A stretch of 14,135 bases of DNA from Lentisphaerota bacterium (GTDB lineage: Bacteria > Verrucomicrobiota > Lentisphaeria > Oligosphaerales > PUNB01): positions 1 to 14,135 of the forward strand of contig PUNB01000002.1 of NCBI GenBank assembly GCA_003552565.1. The letters run 5' to 3'. Under the pieces are notes generated by a model. The model saw only the letters and a list, made by a program, of their open reading frames with translations. It was not told the DNA's origin and made no database searches. The translations under genes were made by a program, and so were the position numbers. Positions 1 to 6,691 of this stretch are shown piece by piece. Within the stretch, counting starts at the first letter, position 1. Every line of letters starts with the position of its first letter.

Positions 1-606
1 AAACGGCATATGCGGTTCGAGGAAATTGACATAAAGGCAGAACGGCTGATCCTGGTGGGTACGAATGAAATCAGAGGCGTTTTGTCCCAGAAACGCTGGT
101 TTGCTGAATTCTTCGGGCAGCCGCGCGGTTTCTGATCTGGAAAAGAAACGCCCATCCTGAGGCTGTATGCCTTGGTCGAGCAACCATTGGGCATGGTCTG
201 AAAGAGCGTTAGGATTACGGCCCGGACGAAAGTGTTTATTGTATTGTTCAATGGCCAGCCAATGTTCAAACCCGTGCTGAGGAAAGACCTCATCTCCCAG
301 ATGCCATTTGCCGAAATGGGCGGTAACATATCTATCGTCAGGAAGCATTTCCGGCAGACACGGAATTTTTTCATCAAGCGGAATATTGTTAAACAGACAG
401 CCATTACTATGAGGCATCAGACCGGTTAACAGACTTGCCCGCGCCGGCGTGCACACCGGCTGTGTAACATAAGCCCTGTCAAAAACACAGGAATATCGGG
501 CCAGTTGGTTCAAGTTCGGCATTTCGATACGGTCATTACCATAAGCAGCCAAAGTATCAAAACGTTGTTCGTCAGTATAAAGAAATAACAGATTAGGAGA
601 TTTCAT
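1..606 (-). CDS. Sulfatase (formylglycine-dependent, alkaline phosphatase superfamily), N-terminal part, truncated by window edge
   Basis: Reading leftwards from ATG at 606-604, an open frame of 202 codons reaches the window edge, so the C-terminal part is missing. It begins MKSPNLLFLYTDEQRFDTLA, the usual first strand and metal-site segment of sulfatases (D12). The signature CTPAR lies at residues 52-56 inside VCTPARASLLTG. C52 is the residue that an activating enzyme oxidises to formylglycine, and R56 is the conserved active-site arginine. FGKWHLG at 98-104 supplies the conserved K100 and H102, and YVNFLEPHMPF near the edge matches the usual next metal/substrate segment. The family hydrolyses sulfate esters of polysaccharides or other organics; the substrate cannot be told from this part. 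No signal peptide is visible, so this piece looks cytoplasmic. AAGGAA (613-618, minus) lies about 6 nt before the ATG as a ribosome binding site. The neighbouring gene yjbQ is on the same strand but 466 nt away. Confidence 0.93.
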   Translation of the reverse strand, partial: MKSPNLLFLYTDEQRFDTLAAYGNDRIEMPNLNQLARYSCVFDRAYVTQPVCTPARASLLTGLMPHSNGCLFNNIPLDEKIPCLPEMLPDDRYVTAHFGKWHLGDEVFPQHGFEHWLAIEQYNKHFRPGRNPNALSDHAQWLLDQGIQPQDGRFFSRSETARLPEEFSKPAFLGQNASDFIRTHQDQPFCLYVNFLEPHMPF

Positions 607-732
607 AACAGGTTCCTTCGAGCCTCCCTGACACCGTTCAGGTTCTCGTTAGTTTTGTCCAGACTCACAGACAGTTTTCCGTATAGCCATAACCTCTTCG
701 CATAACTTTTAGCTAGAGCCCGAGAGAAAAGG

Positions 733-760
733 GCTTTGCGGAGCTCACAAGCTCGAAAGC
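733..760 (-). terminator. Hairpin followed by a short T-tract on the minus strand; weak terminator candidate
   Basis: GCTTT (733-737) pairs with AAAGC (756-760) and GAGCT (741-745) pairs with AGCTC (750-754). Together they form a two-part stem with a CACA loop and a small internal loop. On the minus strand the hairpin is followed, after CCC, by TTTTCTCTC. It could end transcripts coming from yjbQ, but it lies more than 300 nt beyond that gene's stop codon and the T-tract is short, so this is a weak call. Confidence 0.22.
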
Positions 761-784
761 GGCTGTGCGTTCCACGGCCAATTG

Positions 785-854
785 GATTAAGGCGAAAGAT
801 TAGGGAAATACGGGTGCGCCCCTTAATCTTTTGCCCTGATCTTTCGCCTTAATC
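785..854. repeat. Inverted array of degenerate 13-bp units (GATTAAGGCGAAA type)
   Basis: The outer arms GATTAAGGCGAAAGAT (785-800) and ATCTTTCGCCTTAATC (839-854) are perfect 16-bp inverted repeats. Each arm is itself part of a tandem 13-nt pattern. Plus-strand units start at 785 and 798 (GATTAAGGCGAAA, GATTAGGGAAATA). Minus-strand units start at 854, 841 and 828 (GATTAAGGCGAAA, GATCAGGGCAAAA, GATTAAGGGG). GGCC at 776-779 and 855-858 extends the symmetry outward with a bulge. This is directly seen; any function is unknown. Confidence 0.75.
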
Positions 855-925
855 GGCCATGTAACACCCTCTATGTCTCCCCCTCGGGGTATCAGGCGCA
901 TCGCGCCGGCGGTCGGGCTTATGCG

Positions 926-949
926 TACTCTTACACTTACTCGTACACT
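926..949. repeat. Short tandem repeat, 12-bp unit with hexamer periodicity
   Basis: TACTCTTACACT (926-937) is followed directly by TACTCGTACACT (938-949). The two copies match at 11 of 12 positions, and both are built from TAC-x-C-x hexamers. It is a simple-sequence patch in a non-coding spacer. Confidence 0.7.
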
Positions 950-1072
950 TGAATCTGTTCTCATTCACGCCGCAATTTTTTATTTGAACCACGTACAGAT
1001 TATGTTGTCAACCAGAGTTTCTGTCCGGGGTATCCGGCTCGTATCGAACCGAAAGTCGAACTTCCTGCAATC

Positions 1073-1489
1073 TCACTCGCCGATTATTTTCACCAGCAGT
1101 CTTTTCCGGCGTTTGCCGTCGAATTCACCATAGAAAATCTGTTCCCAGGGACCGAAGTCGAGTTTGCCGTCCGTCACCGCCACCACGACTTCCCGCCCCA
1201 TAATCGTCCGCTTAAGATGCGCGTCCGCGTTGTCCTCGGCGATATTATGATGATATTGCGAGTGCGGAATTTCCGGCGCCAGTTTTTCCAACCAGTCTTC
1301 GAAGTCGCGATGCAGGCCTGATTCATCATCATTGATAAACACGGAAGCGGTAATGTGCATGGCATTGACCAGACACAATCCTTCCCGAACCTCCGACCGG
1401 CGTAAACATTCCTCCACCTGGGACGTAATATTAATCAATTCCCGCCGCTTACGCGCTTCAAACCACAATTCTTCCCGAAAACTTTTCAT
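1073..1489 (-). CDS. yjbQ: YjbQ / UPF0047 family protein (putative secondary thiamine-phosphate synthase)
   Basis: This is a 138-residue protein, the normal length for the UPF0047/YjbQ family of small beta-rich proteins. Family landmarks are in order: HITAS at 45-49, an N-D-D-E stretch at 53-56, a conserved Asp at 62, EDNADAHLKR at 85-94 with the invariant N87 and H91, the glycine at 98, DGKLDFGPWEQI at 107-118, and the closing GEFDGKRRKRLLVKI. E. coli YjbQ was reported to have weak thiamine-phosphate synthase activity and structures show a metal-like pocket; the real physiological role of the family is unsettled. I chose ATG at 1489-1487 over the GTG one codon upstream because AGGA lies 7 nt before the ATG and only 4 nt before the GTG. 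The gene is divergent from ileS across about 230 nt and stands alone. Confidence 0.9.
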   Translation of the reverse strand: MKSFREELWFEARKRRELINITSQVEECLRRSEVREGLCLVNAMHITASVFINDDESGLHRDFEDWLEKLAPEIPHSQYHHNIAEDNADAHLKRTIMGREVVVAVTDGKLDFGPWEQIFYGEFDGKRRKRLLVKIIGE

Positions 1490-1625
1490 CACATTTTCCT
1501 TTTTTGCTTAACACTTCCCTGTCAGCCTGCTTCGCCAATTATTTTTACGAGTTCAGTTGTAACATAATTCCCTGAAATCTCATAGTAAAGTCAAGTAAAA
1601 CCCTTTTTCACATAAGTTCCGGCTA

Positions 1626-1656
1626 TTGACATTTCAAGGATTCGGCAACATGTTAT
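1626..1656 (+). promoter_or_regulatory. Candidate sigma-70-type promoter for ileS
   Basis: A perfect -35 consensus TTGACA sits at 1626-1631. A partial -10 match TGTTAT (4 of 6) lies at 1651-1656, with a longer than ideal 19-nt spacer. It lies in the divergent yjbQ/ileS spacer, 64 nt before the preferred ileS start, and the preceding DNA is AT-rich. The -10 match is poor, so this is tentative. Confidence 0.35.
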
Positions 1657-1719
1657 CGACTGGTAATTCTTTTGCGCAAATTTACATATGTCGTGTCACC
1701 ATTGGAGCAAGTAGTTTTA

Positions 1720-4700
1720 ATGTTTGAAGCAGTGTCCAGTCAAGTCTCTTTCCCGGAAAAGGAAGAAGAGGTTCTTCAATTCTGGGAAGACAGCGGCGTT
1801 TTCCAGAAGTCTCTACAGCAGAGAGAAGGATGCGAAGAATATGTGTTCTACGACGGCCCCCCTTTCGCCACCGGGCTGCCGCACTACGGACATCTGCTGG
1901 CAGGCACGATCAAGGACGTGATCCCCCGCTATCAGACCATGCGCGGAAAATATGTCGGACGCGGTTTCGGATGGGACTGCCACGGTCTGCCGGTGGAAAA
2001 CGAGATGGAGAAGGAACTCGGACTGGCCAGTAAAAGTGAAATCGAAGCCTACGGAATTGATAAATTCAATGAGGCCTGCCGTTCCATTGTCCTGCGGCAT
2101 ACCGAGGAATGGCGGCGCATCGTGACGCGCTCCGGCCGCTGGGTGGATTTCGAGAATGGCTACCGGACCATGGACCGGGACTACATGGAGTCGATCTGGC
2201 ATGTTTTCAGAACCCTGTGGGACAAAGGGCTGATTTACGAGGGACACAAAATAATGTGGTACTGCCCGCGCTGCGCCACTCCCTTGAGCAATTTTGAAGT
2301 CAATCAGGGATACACCGAAGTGGAAGACCCGGCCATAACCGTCGCCTTCCGGGACGCTGAACAGAAAAACACCTGGTACTTGGCCTGGACCACGACCCCC
2401 TGGACCCTGCCGGGCAATCTGGCGCTGGCCGTGGGAGCCGATATTGATTACGCGGAAGTTGAAGACCGCGGTCAGCGCTACATTGTCGCCGAAACCAAGC
2501 TGCCGGTCTACTGGCGGGACAGTGAACCGACGATCCGCCGGCGCTGGAAAGGCAGCGATCTGCAGGGGCGCTCTTATATTCCTTTGTTTGATTACTTCAG
2601 TGATTTACGCTCGCAATCCGCTTTTCGGATTTTAACCGCCGATTTTGTCAGCACCGAAGAAGGTTCCGGCATTGTCCACATCGCTCCCGGTTTCGGCGAA
2701 GACGACGGTGCTTTGGCCGACTCCGCCGGTCTGCCCTCGGTATGTCCGGTTGATGATCAAGGGTGCTACACCAAGGAGGTGCCGGATTTCCAAGGGCGCT
2801 TTGTGAAAGAATGCGACCCTGAGATAATCAGGACGCTTAAATCTCGCGGAGCGCTGATTCATCGAACCGTGTATCGCCATAACTACCCTCATTGCTGGCG
2901 TTGCGATGCCCCTCTCCTGAACAAAGCCATTGCCACGTGGTTTATGCGGGTGGAGGAAGTCAAGGAACGAATGGTCAAGGCCAACGAGCAGATACACTGG
3001 GTACCGGATTATTTGAAGTACGGCCGTTTTGGCAAATGGCTGGAAAACGCCCGCGACTGGGCAATTTCCCGTAACCGCTACTGGGGCTGCCCTCTGCCGA
3101 TATGGCGCAACCGGGAAACCGGCGAAGCGATATGCATCGGCTCGGTCAAGGAACTGGAGGAAAAATGCGGCCATAAAGTGGAGGATATTCATAAACATTT
3201 TGTCGACAAGCTGATATTACGAAGCGACAGCGGTGCACCCTTGGAAAGAGTGCCGGAGGTCCTGGACTGCTGGTTTGAAAGCGGCTCCATGCCCTACGCT
3301 CAGTTTCATTACCCCTTTGAAAATCGCCAGAGGCTGGAGAAACATTTTCCGGCCGATTTCATTGCCGAAGGCTTGGACCAGACTCGCGGCTGGTTCTATA
3401 CCCTGGTGGTGCTTGCCGCCGCCATCTTTGACAAGCCGCCCTTCCGCAATGTTATTGTCAACGGCTTGGTTCTGGCGGCCGACGGCAGGAAAATGTCGAA
3501 GCGCCTGAAGAATTATCCGGAACCGGAAACCATCATGAATCAGTACGGAGCCGATGCCATGCGTCTCACCATGCTGGCGTCACCGGCGGTTCGAGCTGAG
3601 GACCTGCGTTTCAGCGAAGATGCCGTAAAAGAAAATCTCCGTTCATTGCTTCTGCCGCTGTGGAACGCCTACGCTTTTCTGATCACTTATGCCCGAGTGG
3701 ACGACTGGCGGCCGCCGGAGGGAGAAGCGGAGCTGCCGCCGGATCCTGAACATCAGCTTGATCGCTGGATTTTATCCCGACTGCAGAGTATGGTTCGAGA
3801 TGTGCAACATAGCATGGACAGCTACGAACTGCAGCCGGCGGCTCAGCGCTTCACGTCACTGATCGAGGATTTAACCAACTGGTACATCCGCCGCAGCCGC
3901 CGGCGATTCTGGAAGAGCAGTAATGATAAAGACAAAATACAGGCTTACCACACTCTTTATCATGTGCTGACGGTGTTCTGCAAGGTGGCGGCTCCGTTCA
4001 TTCCGTTCATCACTGAAACCATCTGGCGCAATCTCCGTTCTCCGGAGATGCAAGAGTCCGTCCATTTATGCGATTATCCAGAATTCCGGGAAGCTCTCTT
4101 CGATTCGGAGCTGGAACGCTGCATGGACAACACCATGAAAGCTGTTTCGCTTGGGCATCACCTGCGCTCGCAAGCCAGAATGAAGGTACGGCAGCCTTTA
4201 CCGAAAGCGGTTCTGGTATCGGCTGACCAGCGGACTCGTGAAGACTTTGCTTCGATGCGGGACACGATCGCGGAAGAATTAAATGTTAAAGATTTGGAAA
4301 TCAGAGCCGATGAAGAATCCTTGGTCAACCTGAGTGCCAAAGCGAATTTCCGCAGACTCGGCCCTAGGCTGGGAAAACAGATGAAAGAAGTTGCCGCCGC
4401 CATAAGCAGTCTGGATCATCAGGCTCTCATAAAATTGACCCGTCAAGGCGAAAACCTGGCGCTCGAACTGAACGACGGCCGGAAAATCGAGCTGGAGCCG
4501 GAAGACGTGCTCATTCAACGACAGGAAAAAACCGGTGTGACCGTGGCCACCGATGAGGCCATAACCGTCGCTCTCGACACTCGGCTGGATCATAAGCTTG
4601 TGCTTGAAGGATGGGCCCGCGAATTGGTTAATCGTATTCAGAACCTGCGTAAAGAGGCAAACCTGCAGGTCGCCGATAAAATCAGAATTATCTATGATGT

Positions 4701-4899
4701 ATTGCCGGAGCCGGCCGAAGAGGCGCTGAACCACTTCCATGACTACGTCTCCAATGAAACACTGGCGCTGGAACTGGAAAAACGTACAATACCGGATGCT
4801 CAATCTTTGGAGATTAACGGAGAAGAGTGCCGTTTAACTGTGGAAAAAATTGAACTTGCTGAAGATGGTGTTCGCCAAGATGGAGAAAGAAAGAAATGA
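1720..4899 (+). CDS. ileS: Isoleucyl-tRNA synthetase, long (eukaryotic-like) form
   Basis: This class Ia synthetase charges tRNA-Ile and edits misactivated valine in the cytoplasm. With the ATG at 1720 it has 1059 residues. The class I signature HYGH is at 55-58 and KMSKR at 591-595. GWDCHGLPVE follows the first motif. CPRC (182-185) and CWRC (392-395) bracket the inserted CP1 editing domain, which carries the threonine-rich TTTPWTLPGN near 224-233 and a later GSGIVHIAPGFGEDD. An anticodon-binding helical domain occupies roughly residues 680-850. The length and these sequence features fit the long IleRS type shared with eukaryotes and several bacterial phyla, a type known to include mupirocin-insensitive enzymes. 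The frame is open upstream to a TTG at 1672, but ATG at 1720 is preferred because MFEAVSSQVSFP is the usual family start and GGAG (1704-1707) precedes it by 12 nt. Its TGA overlaps the next ATG by 4 nt. Confidence 0.97.
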   Translation: MFEAVSSQVSFPEKEEEVLQFWEDSGVFQKSLQQREGCEEYVFYDGPPFATGLPHYGHLLAGTIKDVIPRYQTMRGKYVGRGFGWDCHGLPVENEMEKELGLASKSEIEAYGIDKFNEACRSIVLRHTEEWRRIVTRSGRWVDFENGYRTMDRDYMESIWHVFRTLWDKGLIYEGHKIMWYCPRCATPLSNFEVNQGYTEVEDPAITVAFRDAEQKNTWYLAWTTTPWTLPGNLALAVGADIDYAEVEDRGQRYIVAETKLPVYWRDSEPTIRRRWKGSDLQGRSYIPLFDYFSDLRSQSAFRILTADFVSTEEGSGIVHIAPGFGEDDGALADSAGLPSVCPVDDQGCYTKEVPDFQGRFVKECDPEIIRTLKSRGALIHRTVYRHNYPHCWRCDAPLLNKAIATWFMRVEEVKERMVKANEQIHWVPDYLKYGRFGKWLENARDWAISRNRYWGCPLPIWRNRETGEAICIGSVKELEEKCGHKVEDIHKHFVDKLILRSDSGAPLERVPEVLDCWFESGSMPYAQFHYPFENRQRLEKHFPADFIAEGLDQTRGWFYTLVVLAAAIFDKPPFRNVIVNGLVLAADGRKMSKRLKNYPEPETIMNQYGADAMRLTMLASPAVRAEDLRFSEDAVKENLRSLLLPLWNAYAFLITYARVDDWRPPEGEAELPPDPEHQLDRWILSRLQSMVRDVQHSMDSYELQPAAQRFTSLIEDLTNWYIRRSRRRFWKSSNDKDKIQAYHTLYHVLTVFCKVAAPFIPFITETIWRNLRSPEMQESVHLCDYPEFREALFDSELERCMDNTMKAVSLGHHLRSQARMKVRQPLPKAVLVSADQRTREDFASMRDTIAEELNVKDLEIRADEESLVNLSAKANFRRLGPRLGKQMKEVAAAISSLDHQALIKLTRQGENLALELNDGRKIELEPEDVLIQRQEKTGVTVATDEAITVALDTRLDHKLVLEGWARELVNRIQNLRKEANLQVADKIRIIYDVLPEPAEEALNHFHDYVSNETLALELEKRTIPDAQSLEINGEECRLTVEKIELAEDGVRQDGERKK

Positions 4900-6569
4900 A
4901 AATTAAAATGACCTGCCCTGAATGTAATGCTTCAATGTCAGTCAACGAGGGAGTTGAAAAAGCGCCCTGCCCTCTCTGCCGTACTGAAATGAAGCCGGCT
5001 CCGCAAAGCGAGCAAAATACCGGCGATTCCGAAAACGGCAAGCAGGGTGCCTCTGTTCAAGAGCGTCTGTCAAATATCAAAGTGGCCAAACCTGTTCAGG
5101 GCATTACGTCAGCTCCCGGCGGTGTTCCCAAGAATGGCGGCCAGGGGCAGGATTTGTCTGAGTCCTCCAGCATTACGACCATCACCAAGACTGCTACCCC
5201 GGTATCGCAGAAATCCAGCTCCGCCTCATCCGATGTCTCCAAAGCACCAAAGAAAACAAACGCCGAGGCTAATAGCGAAGCCCAGAAAATTATTGACAAA
5301 GCTCGGCAGCAGGCGGAAGAGCTGGCCCAGGATATTCTTAACAAGGCCGAGGAAGAAGCGCAGGCGATTTTTCAAAAAGCCGATGAAGAGGTGAAACCTC
5401 GGGCCGATAAAATCCTGCAGGAAGCTGAAGAACAAAAAAAGCAAATAATCAAAGAGGCTCAGCAGGAAGCACTGAAAGAAAAAGAGAAAATTAATAGCGA
5501 AATTCGCGAAGAAGCCATCCAGAAAAGCCAGAAGGAAGCCGACGCAATACTCAAAAAGGCTCGAGAAAAAGCCAAGAATATGGAGCAGGACATGGAAAAG
5601 AAAAAACAGGAAATCAATACTGAAAAACAGCAGCTTGATTCCCGCAAACAGGAAGTAGAAACAGAAAAACAGCAGCTTGAAACCCAGAAAAAAGAAGCCG
5701 ATAAGATCATTGAGGAAGCGAAGAAAAAAGCTTCTACGATCATAGAAGAAGCCGAAAAGAAAGCTGAACAGAAAAAATCAGAAACAAAAAAAACCGTTGA
5801 CAGCGGCGGCAAAGAAAATGAAAGCCGGCAAAGCAGTGTCTCCGAAGATAAAAAAGGAGAGCCCTCCAAAGAAACGGAGAAAACCTCCGGCCAAGACAAA
5901 AGCGAGACAGAAACCGCAAAAAGAGACACCGCCCCTGCATCACCTCCAGCGTATGACAGCCAAGCCATGGAGAACAGTCCTCAAATGCGCCAGCAGAAAG
6001 CTCGCATGGACGGCTACGCCAAACGCGAAGCCCGTTTCATAATGGCTGGAATGAGTCTGGGAATGCTGGTACTGCTGTATTGTCTTGTGGTGCTCTTCAA
6101 AATAGATGACCTGGATCCAACTGTTGAACTTATGACTTACGGCCTGGCGGTGGGCGATATTGTTCTCGTGGCCTGGCTGGCAATGCTTATCCGCGGTCAT
6201 TACAAGAAAGGCAATGAAGCTCTCAAAGCTTTTCGGGAAAGACAGGCGAGCCAGAACCAAAGCAGTCAGTCAAACAGTCTGAAAGCCAAAGGTTCAACCG
6301 CGACAAAACAGAAAGTGTCCCTTTCCTCCACGTCCACTGACAAGGACTCGGATAAAAACGGCGGCGGGGTTAAGTTTAAATCCCAAAAAATGGGGGCTCA
6401 GAAAAATCAAGCCCCCTCTATTTTGAAAAACGCCAAAAACAACGACAAACAGCAATCGCAAAAGAAAGATACCTCGTCCACAAGTAAAAACGGGAATGAG
6501 AATTCCAGCCGCTCTCAGCAGCCGAACAAGTCCAAAAAAAAATCCGATAAAAAATCGTCTCGCAAATGA
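4896..6569 (+). CDS. Unrecognised protein: N-terminal zinc ribbon, long coiled coil, two membrane helices, Lys/Ser-rich tail
   Basis: I do not recognise this 557-residue protein. Visible parts in order are as follows. Residues 1-35 hold CPEC (7-10) and CPLC (25-28), a four-cysteine zinc-ribbon-like knuckle. Residues 36-120 are a Ser/Thr/Gly/Pro-rich linker. Residues about 121-300 are an Ala/Glu/Lys/Gln-rich coiled coil of the ATP-synthase-b/DivIVA compositional type, including a tandem 14-residue duplication (240-253, 254-267). Residues 300-360 are a charged disordered stretch. Two hydrophobic helices lie near 380-401 and 411-433 with a short acidic loop. A basic, Ser/Lys/Gln-rich disordered tail follows from 440 and ends in KKSDKKSSRK. 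Both termini probably face the cytoplasm, since the flanks are basic and there is no signal peptide. The start ATG overlaps the ileS stop (ATGA), so translation is probably coupled. A role as a membrane-anchored scaffold is only a guess from the architecture. The reading frame is certain; the function is not. Confidence 0.88.
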   Translation: MKIKMTCPECNASMSVNEGVEKAPCPLCRTEMKPAPQSEQNTGDSENGKQGASVQERLSNIKVAKPVQGITSAPGGVPKNGGQGQDLSESSSITTITKTATPVSQKSSSASSDVSKAPKKTNAEANSEAQKIIDKARQQAEELAQDILNKAEEEAQAIFQKADEEVKPRADKILQEAEEQKKQIIKEAQQEALKEKEKINSEIREEAIQKSQKEADAILKKAREKAKNMEQDMEKKKQEINTEKQQLDSRKQEVETEKQQLETQKKEADKIIEEAKKKASTIIEEAEKKAEQKKSETKKTVDSGGKENESRQSSVSEDKKGEPSKETEKTSGQDKSETETAKRDTAPASPPAYDSQAMENSPQMRQQKARMDGYAKREARFIMAGMSLGMLVLLYCLVVLFKIDDLDPTVELMTYGLAVGDIVLVAWLAMLIRGHYKKGNEALKAFRERQASQNQSSQSNSLKAKGSTATKQKVSLSSTSTDKDSDKNGGGVKFKSQKMGAQKNQAPSILKNAKNNDKQQSQKKDTSSTSKNGNENSSRSQQPNKSKKKSDKKSSRK

Positions 6570-6615
6570 CCCCCGTGAGTCAGGTTCTCGGAGAATTAAT
6601 TGCCATATAATCCAG

Positions 6616-6678
6616 CCTGATCAATTCATGCGAATTCGGCCAGGGGCAGGCGGCAAACCTGAATCGCAAATTATCAGG
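6616..6678 (+). repeat. Palindromic intergenic element, copy A; possible tyrA leader hairpin
   Basis: The 27 nt at 6616-6642 match 7739-7765 at 26 of 27 positions. The 5' end CCTGATcAATT (6616-6626) pairs with AATTATCAGG (6669-6678) in 10 base pairs with one bulged C. Inside it GCGAaTTC (6630-6637) pairs with GAATCGC (6661-6667) in 7 base pairs with one bulge. The element lies between the 557-residue protein gene and tyrA. The AGGA that is the best candidate tyrA ribosome binding site (6676-6679) falls mostly within the 3' arm. The pairings are seen in the sequence. Whether it acts as an RNA switch or is just a small repeat element is unknown. Confidence 0.6.
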
Positions 6679-6691
6679 ATAAGTGCTTTGG

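Larger units (their letters stand above)
607..1072. other. Gene-free spacer with degenerate repeats
   Basis: I see no convincing gene in this 466-nt stretch. The one long plus-strand frame (873-1133) has arginine/threonine/leucine-rich composition, resembles no family I know, and runs into the end of yjbQ on the opposite strand. The region contains a hairpin at 733-760, an inverted array of 13-bp units at 785-854 and a hexamer-periodic stretch at 926-949, listed separately. The promoter of the sulfatase gene should lie in its left part, but I could not pick out convincing -35/-10 boxes. Confidence 0.6.

Noticed and set aside
873..1133. Plus-strand open frame of 86 codons
   Set aside because: It overlaps simple repeats and the 3' end of yjbQ, has no ribosome binding site or recognisable motif, and its composition reflects TAC/ACT-type hexamers.
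1672..1719. TTG start giving a 16-residue longer IleRS
   Set aside because: The extra residues do not resemble IleRS N-termini, no ribosome binding site precedes the TTG, and ATG at 1720 has GGAG upstream.
1493..1719. T-box or other riboswitch before ileS
   Set aside because: No T-box-like specifier, TGGNACCGCG-type sequence or terminator hairpin is visible. The spacer only shows a promoter-like TTGACA.
2632..3198. Minus-strand open frame of 188 codons inside ileS
   Set aside because: It lies wholly within the conserved IleRS core and has no family features of its own.
5459..5968. Minus-strand open frame of 169 codons rich in Ser, Phe and Cys
   Set aside because: It is the antisense of the Glu/Lys/Ala-rich coiled coil, whose codon bias leaves the opposite strand open.
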